From: Pseudomonadota bacterium
GTDB lineage: Bacteria > Pseudomonadota > Alphaproteobacteria > Rhizobiales > Xanthobacteraceae
NCBI GenBank assembly: GCA_023386635.1
Contig: JAEWJH010000023.1
Span: 1 to 22,129 of the forward strand
Reading direction: 5' to 3'
DNA length: 22,129 nucleotides
Made by a program: the position numbers and the translations under genes. The notes below the pieces were generated by a model that saw only the letters and a list, made by a program, of their open reading frames with translations, was not told the origin of the DNA and did not search any database. This document shows positions 1-7,744 of the stretch, piece after piece (within the stretch, counting starts at the first letter, position 1; the number at the start of each line of letters is the position of its first letter).

Positions 1-274
1 ACACGGGCACTACGACCCGCGATCGGCCGGAGGCACGTCAACAAGCCGCAGTTACGGAGCGCCGCAGGGCGCGCGTGTCTCCGATCGCAAGGAGATGCGC
101 TCCGGTGTCGTCGCGAGACGGCGCTGGAAAACCAAGACGTTGCGCCACGCGGCGCTCCGTCGCCCCTCTGTATTTCCAGAGGGGAAGGAAAGAGCTTCCG
201 GCGTCCCCGCGCCGCAAAGAACAGGGGCGAACCCGCATGCCTGCATGACAGCGAATCCCCACCGAATCCGCGCA
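1..274. other. Non-coding, stem-loop-rich leader region; possible dispersed repeat
   Basis: I see no convincing gene here; reading frames on both strands lack family resemblance and a ribosome-binding site. The stretch is rich in inverted repeats. A perfect 8-bp stem, CCCCTCTG / CAGAGGGG, occupies 163-184 with a 6-nt loop. A nested structure at 56-103 pairs GGAGCGC with GCGCTCC on the outside and TCTCC with GGAGA on the inside. Words such as GGCGCTCCGTCG recur within it. The look is that of a dispersed intergenic repeat of bradyrhizobial genomes rather than a decayed gene. That is recognition by eye, not a search result. Confidence 0.35.
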
Positions 275-303
275 TTGTCCGGCCATCCCGCCTCGGCTAG
301 AAC
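275..303 (+). promoter_or_regulatory. Putative housekeeping promoter of argB
   Basis: A -35-like TTGTCC (275-280) and a -10-like TAGAAC (298-303) are separated by exactly 17 nt. Each matches four of six consensus positions. Transcription would start near 310, just ahead of the GGAG ribosome-binding site (315-318) and the argB start at 325. The match could be chance. Confidence 0.35.
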
Positions 304-324
304 GGCGGCGCCCCGGAGACCGAC

Positions 325-1221
325 ATGACCCAATTGCCGAAAATCAGCCCGCAGGAACAAGCCCAGGTTCTGTCCGAGGCGCTGCCGCACATGCAGCGCT
401 ACGACGAGGAAACCATCGTCATCAAATACGGCGGCCATGCCATGGGCGACGAGGCGATGGCGCGCGAATTCGCCCGCGACGTCGTGCTCTTGGAGCAGAC
501 CGCCATCAACCCGGTGGTGGTGCATGGCGGCGGCCCGCAGATCCAGGCGATGCTGACCAAGCTCGGCATCAAGTCGGAATTCGCCGCCGGCCTGCGCATC
601 ACCGATGCCGCCACCGTCGAGATCGTCGAGATGGTGCTGGCCGGTTCCATCAACAAGCAGATCGTCGGCTATATCAACGCGGCCGGCGGCAAGGCGCTTG
701 GCTTGTGCGGCAAGGACGGCAACATGGTGGTGGCGAAGAAGGTCTCGCGCACCGTGGTCGACCCGGATTCCAACATCGAGAAGGTGGTGGACCTCGGCTT
801 CGTCGGCGAGCCGGACAAGGTCGACGTGTCGCTGCTGCAGCAGATGCTCGGCCGCGAGATGATCCCGGTGCTTGCGCCGGTCGCGACCTCGGCCTCGGGC
901 GGCACCTTCAACGTCAACGCCGACACCTTCGCCGGCGCCGTCGCCGGCGCGCTGAAAGCCAAGCGCCTGCTGCTGCTCACCGACGTGCCGGGCGTGCTCG
1001 ACAAGTCGAAGAAGCTCATCCCGGAAATGTCGGTCGCCGACATCCGCCGGCTGATCGCCGACGGCACCATTTCCGGCGGCATGATCCCGAAGGTCGAGAC
1101 CTGCATCTATGCGCTCGAAGCCGGCGTCGAAGGCGTCGTCATCATGGACGGCAAGGCGCCGCACGCCGTGCTGGTGGAACTGCTCACCGATGCCGGCTCC
1201 GGCACGCTGATCCACAGATGA
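325..1221 (+). CDS. argB: N-acetylglutamate kinase
   Basis: ArgB phosphorylates N-acetyl-L-glutamate with ATP, the second and usually feedback-regulated step of arginine synthesis in the cytoplasm. The 298-residue product has the full amino-acid-kinase fold signature. It shows IVIKYGGHAM with the phosphate-contacting Lys34, VVHGGGPQ around residues 65-72 for substrate binding, Arg91 in the LRITD segment, NVNAD at 196-200, LLLTDVPGVL at 216-225 and GGMIPKVETC near the C-terminus. Length is normal for the family. The ATG is preceded by GGAG at 315-318 with 6-nt spacing. Its stop overlaps the ATG of the following HAD gene (ATGA at 1218-1221), so the two are probably translationally coupled. An N-terminal helix of about 28 residues before the first strand is the usual form in arginine-sensitive enzymes, so arginine inhibition is likely, but that is inference. 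Confidence 0.97.
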   Translation: MTQLPKISPQEQAQVLSEALPHMQRYDEETIVIKYGGHAMGDEAMAREFARDVVLLEQTAINPVVVHGGGPQIQAMLTKLGIKSEFAAGLRITDAATVEIVEMVLAGSINKQIVGYINAAGGKALGLCGKDGNMVVAKKVSRTVVDPDSNIEKVVDLGFVGEPDKVDVSLLQQMLGREMIPVLAPVATSASGGTFNVNADTFAGAVAGALKAKRLLLLTDVPGVLDKSKKLIPEMSVADIRRLIADGTISGGMIPKVETCIYALEAGVEGVVIMDGKAPHAVLVELLTDAGSGTLIHR

Positions 1222-1976
1222 CACAGCCTCCACGTGCTCCGCTCCGCTCCGGCGTCCCTCTCCCCGCCAGCGGGGAGAGGGACAAGCGCCGCTTCGATCA
1301 CGTCGAGACCTGGGTGTTCGACCTCGACAATACGCTCTACCCGCATCACCTGAACCTCTGGCAGCAGGTGGACGAGCGGATTCGCAGCTATGTCTCGAAC
1401 TACCTGAGCATCTCGCCGGACGAGGCGTTCAAGCTGCAGAAGGACTACTACCGGCGCTACGGCACCACCATGCGCGGGCTGATCGCCGAGCATGGCATGT
1501 CGCCCGACGACTATCTCGACTACGTGCACAAGATCGACCACTCGCCGCTCGAGCCCAATCCCGCGCTCGGCGACGCGCTGGAGCAGCTGCCCGGCCGCAA
1601 GCTCATCTTCACCAACGGCACGCGCCGCCACGCCGAGAACGTGATGAAGCGGCTGGAGATCGACCACCGGTTCGAGGACGTGTTCGACATCGTCGCCGGC
1701 GAACTGGAGCCGAAGCCCTCGCAAGTCAGCTACGACCGCTTCCTCGCCCGCCACGGCGTCGACGCGACCAAGGCCGCGATGTTCGAGGACCTCGCCCGCA
1801 ATCTCGAAGTGCCGCATGCGCTCGGCATGACCACCGTGCTGGTGGTGCCGGAAGGCGAGCGCGTCGTGCTGCGCGAGGCGTGGGAGCTGGACGGCCAGGA
1901 CGCGCCGCATATCGACCATCTCACCGAGAACCTGGTCGATTTCCTCACCCGCATCACGCAGGCGCGCTCAACTTGA
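1218..1976 (+). CDS. HAD-superfamily hydrolase, pyrimidine 5'-nucleotidase type
   Basis: A 252-residue haloacid-dehalogenase-fold phosphatase of the group annotated as pyrimidine 5'-nucleotidase, expected to dephosphorylate nucleoside monophosphates. Motif I is VFDLDNTLYP with nucleophile Asp35 and Asp37. Motif II is IFTNGTRRH. The motif III lysine lies in ELEPKPSQ. Motif IV is AMFEDLARNL with the Mg-binding acidic pair. An all-helical cap of about 60 residues follows motif I. The ATG overlaps the argB stop. I see no usable start between it and motif I, so the reading frame must run through a palindromic repeat (1254-1283) that encodes residues 13-22. The N-terminus before the fold is therefore longer than I would expect. 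The substrate is not fixed by the sequence. Confidence 0.88.
   Translation: MTQPPRAPLRSGVPLPASGERDKRRFDHVETWVFDLDNTLYPHHLNLWQQVDERIRSYVSNYLSISPDEAFKLQKDYYRRYGTTMRGLIAEHGMSPDDYLDYVHKIDHSPLEPNPALGDALEQLPGRKLIFTNGTRRHAENVMKRLEIDHRFEDVFDIVAGELEPKPSQVSYDRFLARHGVDATKAAMFEDLARNLEVPHALGMTTVLVVPEGERVVLREAWELDGQDAPHIDHLTENLVDFLTRITQARST
1254..1283. repeat. Perfect 13-bp palindromic element inside a coding sequence
   Basis: The arms GTCCCTCTCCCCG (1254-1266) and CGGGGAGAGGGAC (1271-1283) are perfectly complementary around the loop CCAG. The element lies in frame in the HAD gene and is read as VPLPASGERD. CTCTCCCC/GGGGAGAG palindromes are a dispersed intergenic type that I associate with alphaproteobacterial genomes. 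Confidence 0.75.
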
Positions 1977-2024
1977 CTTCATCAGAGCGCCCACGGACAA
2001 CACCGCGACTTCCAGGAGATTTTC

Positions 2025-2858
2025 ATGGCTGACCTTTCCAAGCTTGCCGCCACCATCGACGCCGCGTTCGAGAAGCGCGACGGCATCTGCCTCAAGACCA
2101 AAGGCCCGGTGCGCAAGGCCGTCGATACCGCGCTCACCTTGCTCGACAGCGGCGAGGCCCGCGTCGCGGAGAAGCAGACGGACGGCTCGTGGACGGTCAA
2201 CCAATGGCTGAAGAAAGCCGTGCTGCTGTCGTTCCGCCTCAACGACATGGGCGTGATCGCCGGCGGCCCCGGCAAGGCCGTGTGGTGGGACAAGGTCGAT
2301 TCCAAGATGAAGGGCTGGACCGCGGCGAAATTCCGCAAGGCCGGATTCCGCGCGGTGCCGGGCGCCGTGGTGCGCCGCTCCGCCTTCATCGCGCCGGGGG
2401 CGGTGCTGATGCCGTCCTTCGTCAATCTCGGAGCCCATGTCGGCGCGAACACCATGGTCGACACCTGGGCCACCGTCGGCTCCTGCGCGCAGATCGGCAA
2501 GAACGTGCATCTGTCCGGCGGCGTCGGCATCGGCGGCGTGCTGGAGCCGGTGCAGGCCGGCCCGGTGATCATCGAGGACAACTGCTTCATCGGCGCGCGC
2601 TCGGAAGTCGTCGAGGGCGTGATCGTGCGCGAGGGCTCCGTGCTCGGCATGGGCGTGTTCATCGGCCAGTCGACCAAGATCGTCGATCGCGCCACCGGCA
2701 AGATCTTCTACGGCGAAGTGCCGCCCTACTCGGTGGTCGTGTCCGGCACCCTGCCCGGCAGCAAGGAAGGCCCGAACCTCTACTGCGCAGTGATCGTCAA
2801 GCGCGTCGACGAGCGCACGCGCTCGAAGACCAGCATCAACGAACTGCTGCGGGATTGA
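2025..2858 (+). CDS. dapD: 2,3,4,5-tetrahydropyridine-2,6-dicarboxylate N-succinyltransferase
   Basis: DapD transfers succinyl from succinyl-CoA to tetrahydrodipicolinate in the succinylase branch of lysine and meso-diaminopimelate synthesis, giving N-succinyl-2-amino-6-oxopimelate. The 277-residue protein has an N-terminal helical domain (about 1-105). A left-handed beta-helix of hexapeptide repeats follows (about 112-220: FIAPGAVLMPSFVNLGAHVG and onward). It contains the family segment GVGIGGVLEP at 166-175. Asp146 and Glu194 sit where the catalytic pair of characterised DapD enzymes is expected. An AGGAG site (2014-2018) stands 6 nt before the ATG. dapE follows after 10 nt, which places two consecutive parts of the succinylase route in one transcription unit. 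Confidence 0.96.
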   Translation: MADLSKLAATIDAAFEKRDGICLKTKGPVRKAVDTALTLLDSGEARVAEKQTDGSWTVNQWLKKAVLLSFRLNDMGVIAGGPGKAVWWDKVDSKMKGWTAAKFRKAGFRAVPGAVVRRSAFIAPGAVLMPSFVNLGAHVGANTMVDTWATVGSCAQIGKNVHLSGGVGIGGVLEPVQAGPVIIEDNCFIGARSEVVEGVIVREGSVLGMGVFIGQSTKIVDRATGKIFYGEVPPYSVVVSGTLPGSKEGPNLYCAVIVKRVDERTRSKTSINELLRD

Positions 2859-2868
2859 TCGACCAATC

Positions 2869-4038
2869 ATGCCTGCCGATCCCGTCGCCATCACCGCTGA
2901 TCTGATCCGCTGCCCGTCGGTGACGCCGGCGGAAGGCGGCGCGCTCGCCTACCTGGAGCGTGTGCTCGGCGGCGCCGGCTTCACCGTGCATCGCATGACG
3001 TTCTCGGCGCCGGGCACGCCCGACGTGGAAAACGTCTATGCGCGGATCGGCACGCAAGGCCCGCATCTGATGTTCGCGGGCCATACCGACGTGGTGCCGG
3101 CCGGCGACGAGAGCGGCTGGTCGCATCCGCCGTTTCGCGGCGACGTCGCCGGCGGCGAGCTTTACGGCCGCGGCGCGGTGGACATGAAGGGCGGCATCGC
3201 CTGCAAGGTCGCCGCGGTGCTCGATTATCTCGCGGCGCATGGCGGCAAGCCGCGCACCGACGGCACCGGCTCGATCTCGTTTCTGATCACCGGCGACGAA
3301 GAGAGCGTCGCCATCAACGGCACGCCGAAGCTGCTCGACTGGGTCAATGCGCGCGGCGAGAAGTTCGACCATTGCGTGCTCGGCGAACCGAGCAATCAGG
3401 AGACGCTGGGCGACACCATCAAGATCGGCCGGCGCGGATCGCTCAACGGCACGCTGATCGTCACCGGCAAGCAGGGCCACGTCGCCTATCCGCAGCGCGC
3501 CGACAATCCGGTGCGCGGCCTCGTGACGATCCTCGCCGCCATGAATGCCGAGCCGCTCGACACCGGCAGCGCGCATTTCCAGCCGTCGAATCTGGAATTC
3601 ACCTCGGTCGATGTCGGCAACAAGACCGTCAACCTGATCCCCGGCGAGGCGCGCGCGCGCTTCAACATCCGCTTCAACGATTGCCACACGCTCGACTCGC
3701 TGAAGGCGCTGCTGCAGCAGCGCGCCGAGAAGGCGGCCGGCGGCCAGATCAAGTTCCGGTTCGAGTTCGAGCCGTCCAACGCCGCGGTGTTCCTCACCGC
3801 GCCGGGACCGTTCACCGATGTGGTGGTCAACGCGGTCGAAGCCGTCACCGGCCGCCGCCCGACACTCTCGACGACCGGCGGCACGTCGGACGCGCGCTTC
3901 ATCAAGGATTATTGCCAGGTGGTGGAATTCGGCCTCGTCGGGCAGACCATGCACCAGACCGACGAGCGCGTGCCGGTCGCCGACCTCACGGCGCTGACGA
4001 AAATCTACCGCAAGATTTTGGATGATTACTTCGCCTGA
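2869..4038 (+). CDS. dapE: Succinyl-diaminopimelate desuccinylase
   Basis: DapE is a di-zinc M20-family hydrolase that removes succinate from N-succinyl-LL-diaminopimelate, feeding lysine and peptidoglycan synthesis. The 389-residue product carries all the expected metal and catalytic residues: His72 in FAGHTDVVP, bridging Asp105 in AVDMKGG, the catalytic Glu pair 144-145 in TGDEES, Glu173 in LGEPSN and His362 in TMHQTDE. The central dimerisation (lid) domain runs from about 180 to 300. No strong ribosome-binding site precedes the ATG, which lies 11 nt after the dapD stop, so translation may depend on coupling to dapD. The gene ends against a palindromic repeat shared with the convergent truA. 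Confidence 0.97.
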   Translation: MPADPVAITADLIRCPSVTPAEGGALAYLERVLGGAGFTVHRMTFSAPGTPDVENVYARIGTQGPHLMFAGHTDVVPAGDESGWSHPPFRGDVAGGELYGRGAVDMKGGIACKVAAVLDYLAAHGGKPRTDGTGSISFLITGDEESVAINGTPKLLDWVNARGEKFDHCVLGEPSNQETLGDTIKIGRRGSLNGTLIVTGKQGHVAYPQRADNPVRGLVTILAAMNAEPLDTGSAHFQPSNLEFTSVDVGNKTVNLIPGEARARFNIRFNDCHTLDSLKALLQQRAEKAAGGQIKFRFEFEPSNAAVFLTAPGPFTDVVVNAVEAVTGRRPTLSTTGGTSDARFIKDYCQVVEFGLVGQTMHQTDERVPVADLTALTKIYRKILDDYFA

Positions 4039-4042
4039 TCCG

Positions 4043-4155
4043 CCTCATCCTGAGGAGCCGCGCCGCAGCTCGCAGAGCGAAGGCGGGGCGTCTCGAAGGA
4101 CGAGGCGGCCTCATGGTTCGAGACGCATCCCTGCGGGATGCTCCTCACCATGAGG
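4043..4155. repeat. Nested palindromic intergenic repeat, copy 1, between convergent genes
   Basis: This fills most of the dapE/truA convergent gap. It opens with CCTCATCC (4043-4050), partly complementary to GGACGAGG (4098-4105). A second hairpin pairs CCTCATGGT (4109-4117) with ACCATGAGG (4147-4155) and encloses GCATCCC / GGGATGC (4125-4131, 4135-4141). GCGTCTCGA (4088-4096) also pairs with TCGAGACGC (4118-4126), giving alternative folds. The same building blocks recur at 9225-9317. The position suggests a bidirectional transcription terminator or a mobile palindromic unit. Confidence 0.7.
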
Positions 4156-4161
4156 GCGTGC

Positions 4162-4899
4162 TCAGTAATCGACGCGCATCAGGTAGAGCCCGTCCGGCGG
4201 CGCCACCGGACCGCAGGCGGTGCGGTCTCGCGCCGCAAGCGCCGCACGAATATCCGTGGCGGTCCACCGGCCATCCCCCGCCCATAACAGCGAGCCGACC
4301 ATCGAGCGCACCTGGTTATGCAAAAACGACCGCGCCGACGCCTCGATCAGAACATTGTCGCCCTCGCGCCGGACATCGAGGCGATCCAGTGTCTTCACCG
4401 GCGATTTCGCCTGGCATTCGGTGCTGCGGAAGGTGGTGAAGTCGTGCTTGCCGGTGAGTTCCTGCGCGGCGGCGTGCATCGCATTTTCATCCAGCCAGCG
4501 CGGCCAGCGCCACGCAAGTCCTGCTTCCAAGGTGAGATCCGGCCGGCGGGTGATGATGCGATAGAGATAATGCCGCTTCACCGCCGAGAACCGCGCATCG
4601 AAATCGCCCGGCACGTCTTCCGCCGCAAGCACAGCGACCGGATGCGGCCGCAGCTTCGCGGTCAGCCCGTCGCGCAGCACGTCCGTGCGCCAGTCTTTGC
4701 TCAGATCGATATGCGCCACCTGTCCGCGCGCATGGACGCCCGCGTCGGTGCGGCCGGCGCCGTTCACCGCGGCTTTCTCGCCGGTGAGCGCGAACACCGC
4801 ATCGGCGAGCGCACCCTGCACGGTCAGACCTTCGGCCTGGATCTGCCAGCCGAGGAACGGCGCGCCGTGATACTCGATGGTGAGCTTGTAGCGCGGCAT
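4162..4899 (-). CDS. truA: tRNA pseudouridine(38-40) synthase
   Basis: TruA converts uridines 38, 39 and 40 of the tRNA anticodon arm to pseudouridine. The 245-residue protein starts with RYKLTIEYHGAPFLGWQ, the usual N-terminal strand of the family. It carries the catalytic motif GAGRTDAGVHA with nucleophile Asp52, followed by the RNA-binding FHAR-like segment (KRHYLYRI) and the C-terminal RSFLHNQVRSMVG block. Length is normal. The start lies 9 nt after the fmt stop, and the AAGG ribosome-binding site overlaps the fmt stop codon region, so it is the third gene of a def-fmt-truA operon. The gene ends in the palindromic repeat facing dapE. Confidence 0.95.
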   Translation of the reverse strand: MPRYKLTIEYHGAPFLGWQIQAEGLTVQGALADAVFALTGEKAAVNGAGRTDAGVHARGQVAHIDLSKDWRTDVLRDGLTAKLRPHPVAVLAAEDVPGDFDARFSAVKRHYLYRIITRRPDLTLEAGLAWRWPRWLDENAMHAAAQELTGKHDFTTFRSTECQAKSPVKTLDRLDVRREGDNVLIEASARSFLHNQVRSMVGSLLWAGDGRWTATDIRAALAARDRTACGPVAPPDGLYLMRVDY

Positions 4900-4908
4900 G
4901 AGATAGCC

Positions 4909-5835
4909 TTAGCCGAGACCGCGGCCTTTCGGAACGGAATTGCCCCGGAGGAAATCTTCGGCGTTCATCGGCTGCTTGCCGGCGCGCTGCACATTGACGA
5001 GCCGCACCGCGCCATCGCCGCAGGCGATCGTCAGCGTGTCGTCGAGCACCGTGCCAGGCGCGCCGGAGCCATCAGCCAGCGCCGCGCGCAGCACCTTCAC
5101 CCGCACGCCGTCGAGATCGAACCACGCGCCGGGAAACGGCGAGAGACCGCGGATATGATCGTGCACCGTGCGCGCCGGCTTCGCCCAGTCGATCCGCGTT
5201 TCGGCATTGGTGAGCTTTGCCGCGTAGGTGACGCCCTCCGCCGGCTGCGGCGTCGCCGTCAGCGTGCCGCGCTCCAAGGCACCGAGCGCCCGCACCATCA
5301 GATCGGCGCCGAGCCGCGCCAGCGCATCGTGCAATTGTCCGGTGGTCGCGTTCACATCAATCGGCATGCGGTCGACCAGCACCATGTCGCCGGTGTCGAG
5401 ACCTTCATCCATCTTCATGATGGTGACGCCGGTTTCAGCGTCGCCTGCCATCACCGCGCGATGGATCGGCGCGGCGCCGCGCCAGCGCGGCAGCAGCGAG
5501 GCATGCACGTTGAAGCAGCCGAGCGGCGGCGCATCGAGCACCGGCTTCGGCAGGATCATGCCGTAAGCGACAACCACAGCCGCATCGACCTCGTTGTCGT
5601 GCACCAGCGTGTGCCAGGCCGACTGCGCTTCCTCGGTCTTCAAGGTCACGGGCGTATAGACGGGAATGCCGAGCGCATGCGCCGCGCGCGCCACCGGCGT
5701 CTCCTGCATGTCCATGCCACGGCCCTTCGGCTTCGGCGCGCGGGTATAGACGGCTACAACCTCATGACCCTGGCCGGCGATCTCCATCAAGGTCGGAACC
5801 GCGAAGTCCGGCGTCCCCATGAAGATGAGGCGCAT
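4909..5835 (-). CDS. fmt: Methionyl-tRNA formyltransferase
   Basis: Fmt formylates the initiator Met-tRNA with 10-formyl-tetrahydrofolate. The 308-residue product begins MRLIFMGTPDFAVP, typical of the formyltransferase Rossmann domain. It contains the catalytic triad: Asn109 and His111 in CFNVHASLLPRWRGAAPI and Asp147 in MDEGLDTGDMV. A linker near residue 200 leads to the C-terminal OB-like tRNA-binding domain, with a WFDLDGVRVKV strand. The ATG shares one base with the def stop (TGATG), so formylation and deformylation enzymes are translationally coupled, as in many bacteria. Confidence 0.96.
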   Translation of the reverse strand: MRLIFMGTPDFAVPTLMEIAGQGHEVVAVYTRAPKPKGRGMDMQETPVARAAHALGIPVYTPVTLKTEEAQSAWHTLVHDNEVDAAVVVAYGMILPKPVLDAPPLGCFNVHASLLPRWRGAAPIHRAVMAGDAETGVTIMKMDEGLDTGDMVLVDRMPIDVNATTGQLHDALARLGADLMVRALGALERGTLTATPQPAEGVTYAAKLTNAETRIDWAKPARTVHDHIRGLSPFPGAWFDLDGVRVKVLRAALADGSGAPGTVLDDTLTIACGDGAVRLVNVQRAGKQPMNAEDFLRGNSVPKGRGLG

Positions 5836-6386
5836 CAGACGACGTTCGCCTTCTTCTCCCGCGCCGGATGCGGATGGCCGTCGCGCTTCGCCGCCTTGGT
5901 GAACTTCTTCATCACCCGGTCGCGCTTCAGCTTGGAGATGTGGTCGATGAACAGCACGCCGTTGGTATGGTCGATCTCATGCTGAAGGCAGGTCGCCAGC
6001 AGCCCGGTCGCCTCGACCTCGTGCGGCTTGCCGTCACGATCGAGATATTTGACCTTCACCGACGCCGGTCGCTCGACCTCCTCGTAATATTCCGGGATCG
6101 AGAGGCAGCCTTCCTCGTAGGTGTTTTTGTCCTCGGAACTCCACACGATCTCGGCGTTGATGAAGACCTGCGGTTCCTTCGGATCGTCCTTCTTGGCGAG
6201 GTCCATGGTGATGACGCGCAGCGGCACGCCGATCTGGATCGCGGCGAGGCCGATGCCCGGCGCCTCGTACATGGTCTCGAACATATCCTCGATCAGCGCC
6301 TTCAAATCGCCGTCGAACGCCTTGATGGGCTCGGAGACGAGGCGGAGTTTCTTGTCGGGGATGGAGAGAATGTCGCGAATGGCCAT
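5835..6386 (-). CDS. def: Peptide deformylase
   Basis: Def removes the N-formyl group from nascent proteins using a bound metal ion (usually Fe2+). With the start at 6386 the protein has 183 residues and begins MAIRDILSIPDKKLR, the normal N-terminus. An upstream in-frame ATG at 6461 would add 25 residues with no family resemblance. All three deformylase motifs are present: GIGLAAIQIG (44-53), EGCLS with metal ligand Cys94, and QHEIDH with ligands His136 and His140 and catalytic Glu137. It is the first gene of the def-fmt-truA operon. It diverges from rmuC across a 127-bp gap that should hold both promoters. The ribosome-binding site before 6386 is weak. Confidence 0.96.
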   Translation of the reverse strand: MAIRDILSIPDKKLRLVSEPIKAFDGDLKALIEDMFETMYEAPGIGLAAIQIGVPLRVITMDLAKKDDPKEPQVFINAEIVWSSEDKNTYEEGCLSIPEYYEEVERPASVKVKYLDRDGKPHEVEATGLLATCLQHEIDHTNGVLFIDHISKLKRDRVMKKFTKAAKRDGHPHPAREKKANVV

Positions 6387-6513
6387 GGGCGGCGATGTAA
6401 GGATTTGAGCCGGAGCGGTCAATCCGATCCTTGCCCCACCGCTTGAGGCAAGGCGTGTCATGCGCTAATGTTCTCTTTTTGTTCCATTCGACCGAATCGC
6501 GATAGAAGGTCTC

Positions 6514-7728
6514 ATGTCCGGCACAATGTCTGATCCCGTCTTCCTCATCGGCGACATGCCGATCAGCTTCCCCGCCCTGCTTGTCGCCGGGTTCGTGCTG
6601 GTGCTGATCGTGCTGACGGTGATCGCCGTGCTGGTGGCGCGGTCTGGCAAGCGTCGTGGCGCCGAGGCGCTGTCGCAGGCGCTGCGCGCGGAAGAGATCG
6701 ACCTGCGCATGGGCGACATCCACCGTCTGCAGGCGGAAGCCGCCGGCCGCCTTCATGCGATGCAGGAGGCGCTGTCGGCGCGGCAGGCGGAACTGGCCCG
6801 CACCGTCAACGAGCGGCTCGATGCGGTCACGCTCAATCTCGGCCAGTCGATCCAGAGCACCACCAAGACCACGGTCGAGAACCTGCAAAAGCTCAACGAG
6901 CGGCTGGCGGTGATCGACACCGCGCAGAAGACCATCGCCGATCTGTCGCAGAAAACCATTCCCGACCTCGCCGCGCAGGTGGGCGCGCTGCAGGGCGTGC
7001 TGTCCAACAAGCAGACGCGCGGCGCGTTCGGCCAGGCGCAGCTCGAGGCGATCATCGCCGACGTGCTGCCGAAGGGCGCCTATGCGTTCCAGCATACGCT
7101 GTCGAACAATACGCGGCCGGACTGCGCCGTGTTCCTGCCCGACGCTGGCCCCCTGATCATCGACGCGAAATTCCCGCTGGAAGCGGTCAACACGCTGCGC
7201 GGCGCCGCCACCGAGGACGAACGCAAGCAGGCGATGCAGCGCGTGCGCCAGGACATCAGCAAGCACGTCAACGACATTGCCAGCAAATATCTGCTGCCGG
7301 GCGAAACGCAGGACATCGCGCTGATGTTCATCCCATCGGAGTCGGTCTACGCCGAACTGCACGAGCGGTTCGAGGACGTTGTGCAGCGGGCGCAGCGCGC
7401 GCGGGTGATGATCGTCTCGCCGACCCTGATGGTGATGGCGATCCAGGTGATCAAGCAGATTCGCAAGGACGCGCAGATGCGCGAGGCGGCGGAGCAGATC
7501 CGCAGCGAAGTCGGCAATATGATGAAGGACGTGCGGCTGCTCGGCGAGCGCGTGCGCAAGCTCCAGCAGCATTTCGGCCAGACCGGCAAGGATATCGACG
7601 ATATCCTCACCTCGGCCGGGCGGATCGAGAAGCGCGCCACGCGGATCGAGGGGCTGGAGTTCGACGAAGCGCCATCCGCAGACGTCATCCCCTCGCCGCT
7701 GGCGCGCAAATTGAGCGCCGCCGAGTGA
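6514..7728 (+). CDS. rmuC: DNA recombination protein RmuC homologue
   Basis: RmuC-family proteins limit recombination at inverted repeats and are thought to be nucleases, but the biochemistry is poorly known. The 404-residue product has an N-terminal membrane segment (about 17-42, FPALLVAGFVLVLIVLTV), then a heptad-like region predicted to be coiled coil (about 50-160), then the RmuC domain (about 168-370). In the domain, Asp203 (RPDCAVFLP) and Asp217/Lys219 (LIIDAKFPLEA) resemble a PD-(D/E)xK nuclease core, and ALMFIPSESVYAEL is a family block. The first ATG has GAAGG 4 nt upstream. A second in-frame ATG at 6526 is possible but has no better site. Several inverted-repeat elements sit in this window, but a functional link is speculation. 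Confidence 0.9.
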   Translation: MSGTMSDPVFLIGDMPISFPALLVAGFVLVLIVLTVIAVLVARSGKRRGAEALSQALRAEEIDLRMGDIHRLQAEAAGRLHAMQEALSARQAELARTVNERLDAVTLNLGQSIQSTTKTTVENLQKLNERLAVIDTAQKTIADLSQKTIPDLAAQVGALQGVLSNKQTRGAFGQAQLEAIIADVLPKGAYAFQHTLSNNTRPDCAVFLPDAGPLIIDAKFPLEAVNTLRGAATEDERKQAMQRVRQDISKHVNDIASKYLLPGETQDIALMFIPSESVYAELHERFEDVVQRAQRARVMIVSPTLMVMAIQVIKQIRKDAQMREAAEQIRSEVGNMMKDVRLLGERVRKLQQHFGQTGKDIDDILTSAGRIEKRATRIEGLEFDEAPSADVIPSPLARKLSAAE

Positions 7729-7744
7729 TTATCAAACCACTTTT

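Noticed and set aside
52..1233. 393-codon open frame antisense to argB
   Set aside because: It mirrors the argB codons, is His/Asp/Arg-rich with no domain pattern, and lacks a ribosome-binding site. Long antisense frames are expected in GC-rich DNA.
4318..5985. 555-codon plus-strand frame antisense to truA and fmt
   Set aside because: Both minus-strand genes carry complete catalytic motifs. The antisense frame has none and crosses the operon junction.
6387..6461. 25-residue N-terminal extension of peptide deformylase
   Set aside because: Family members start at MAIRDIL; the extension shows no targeting or domain feature.
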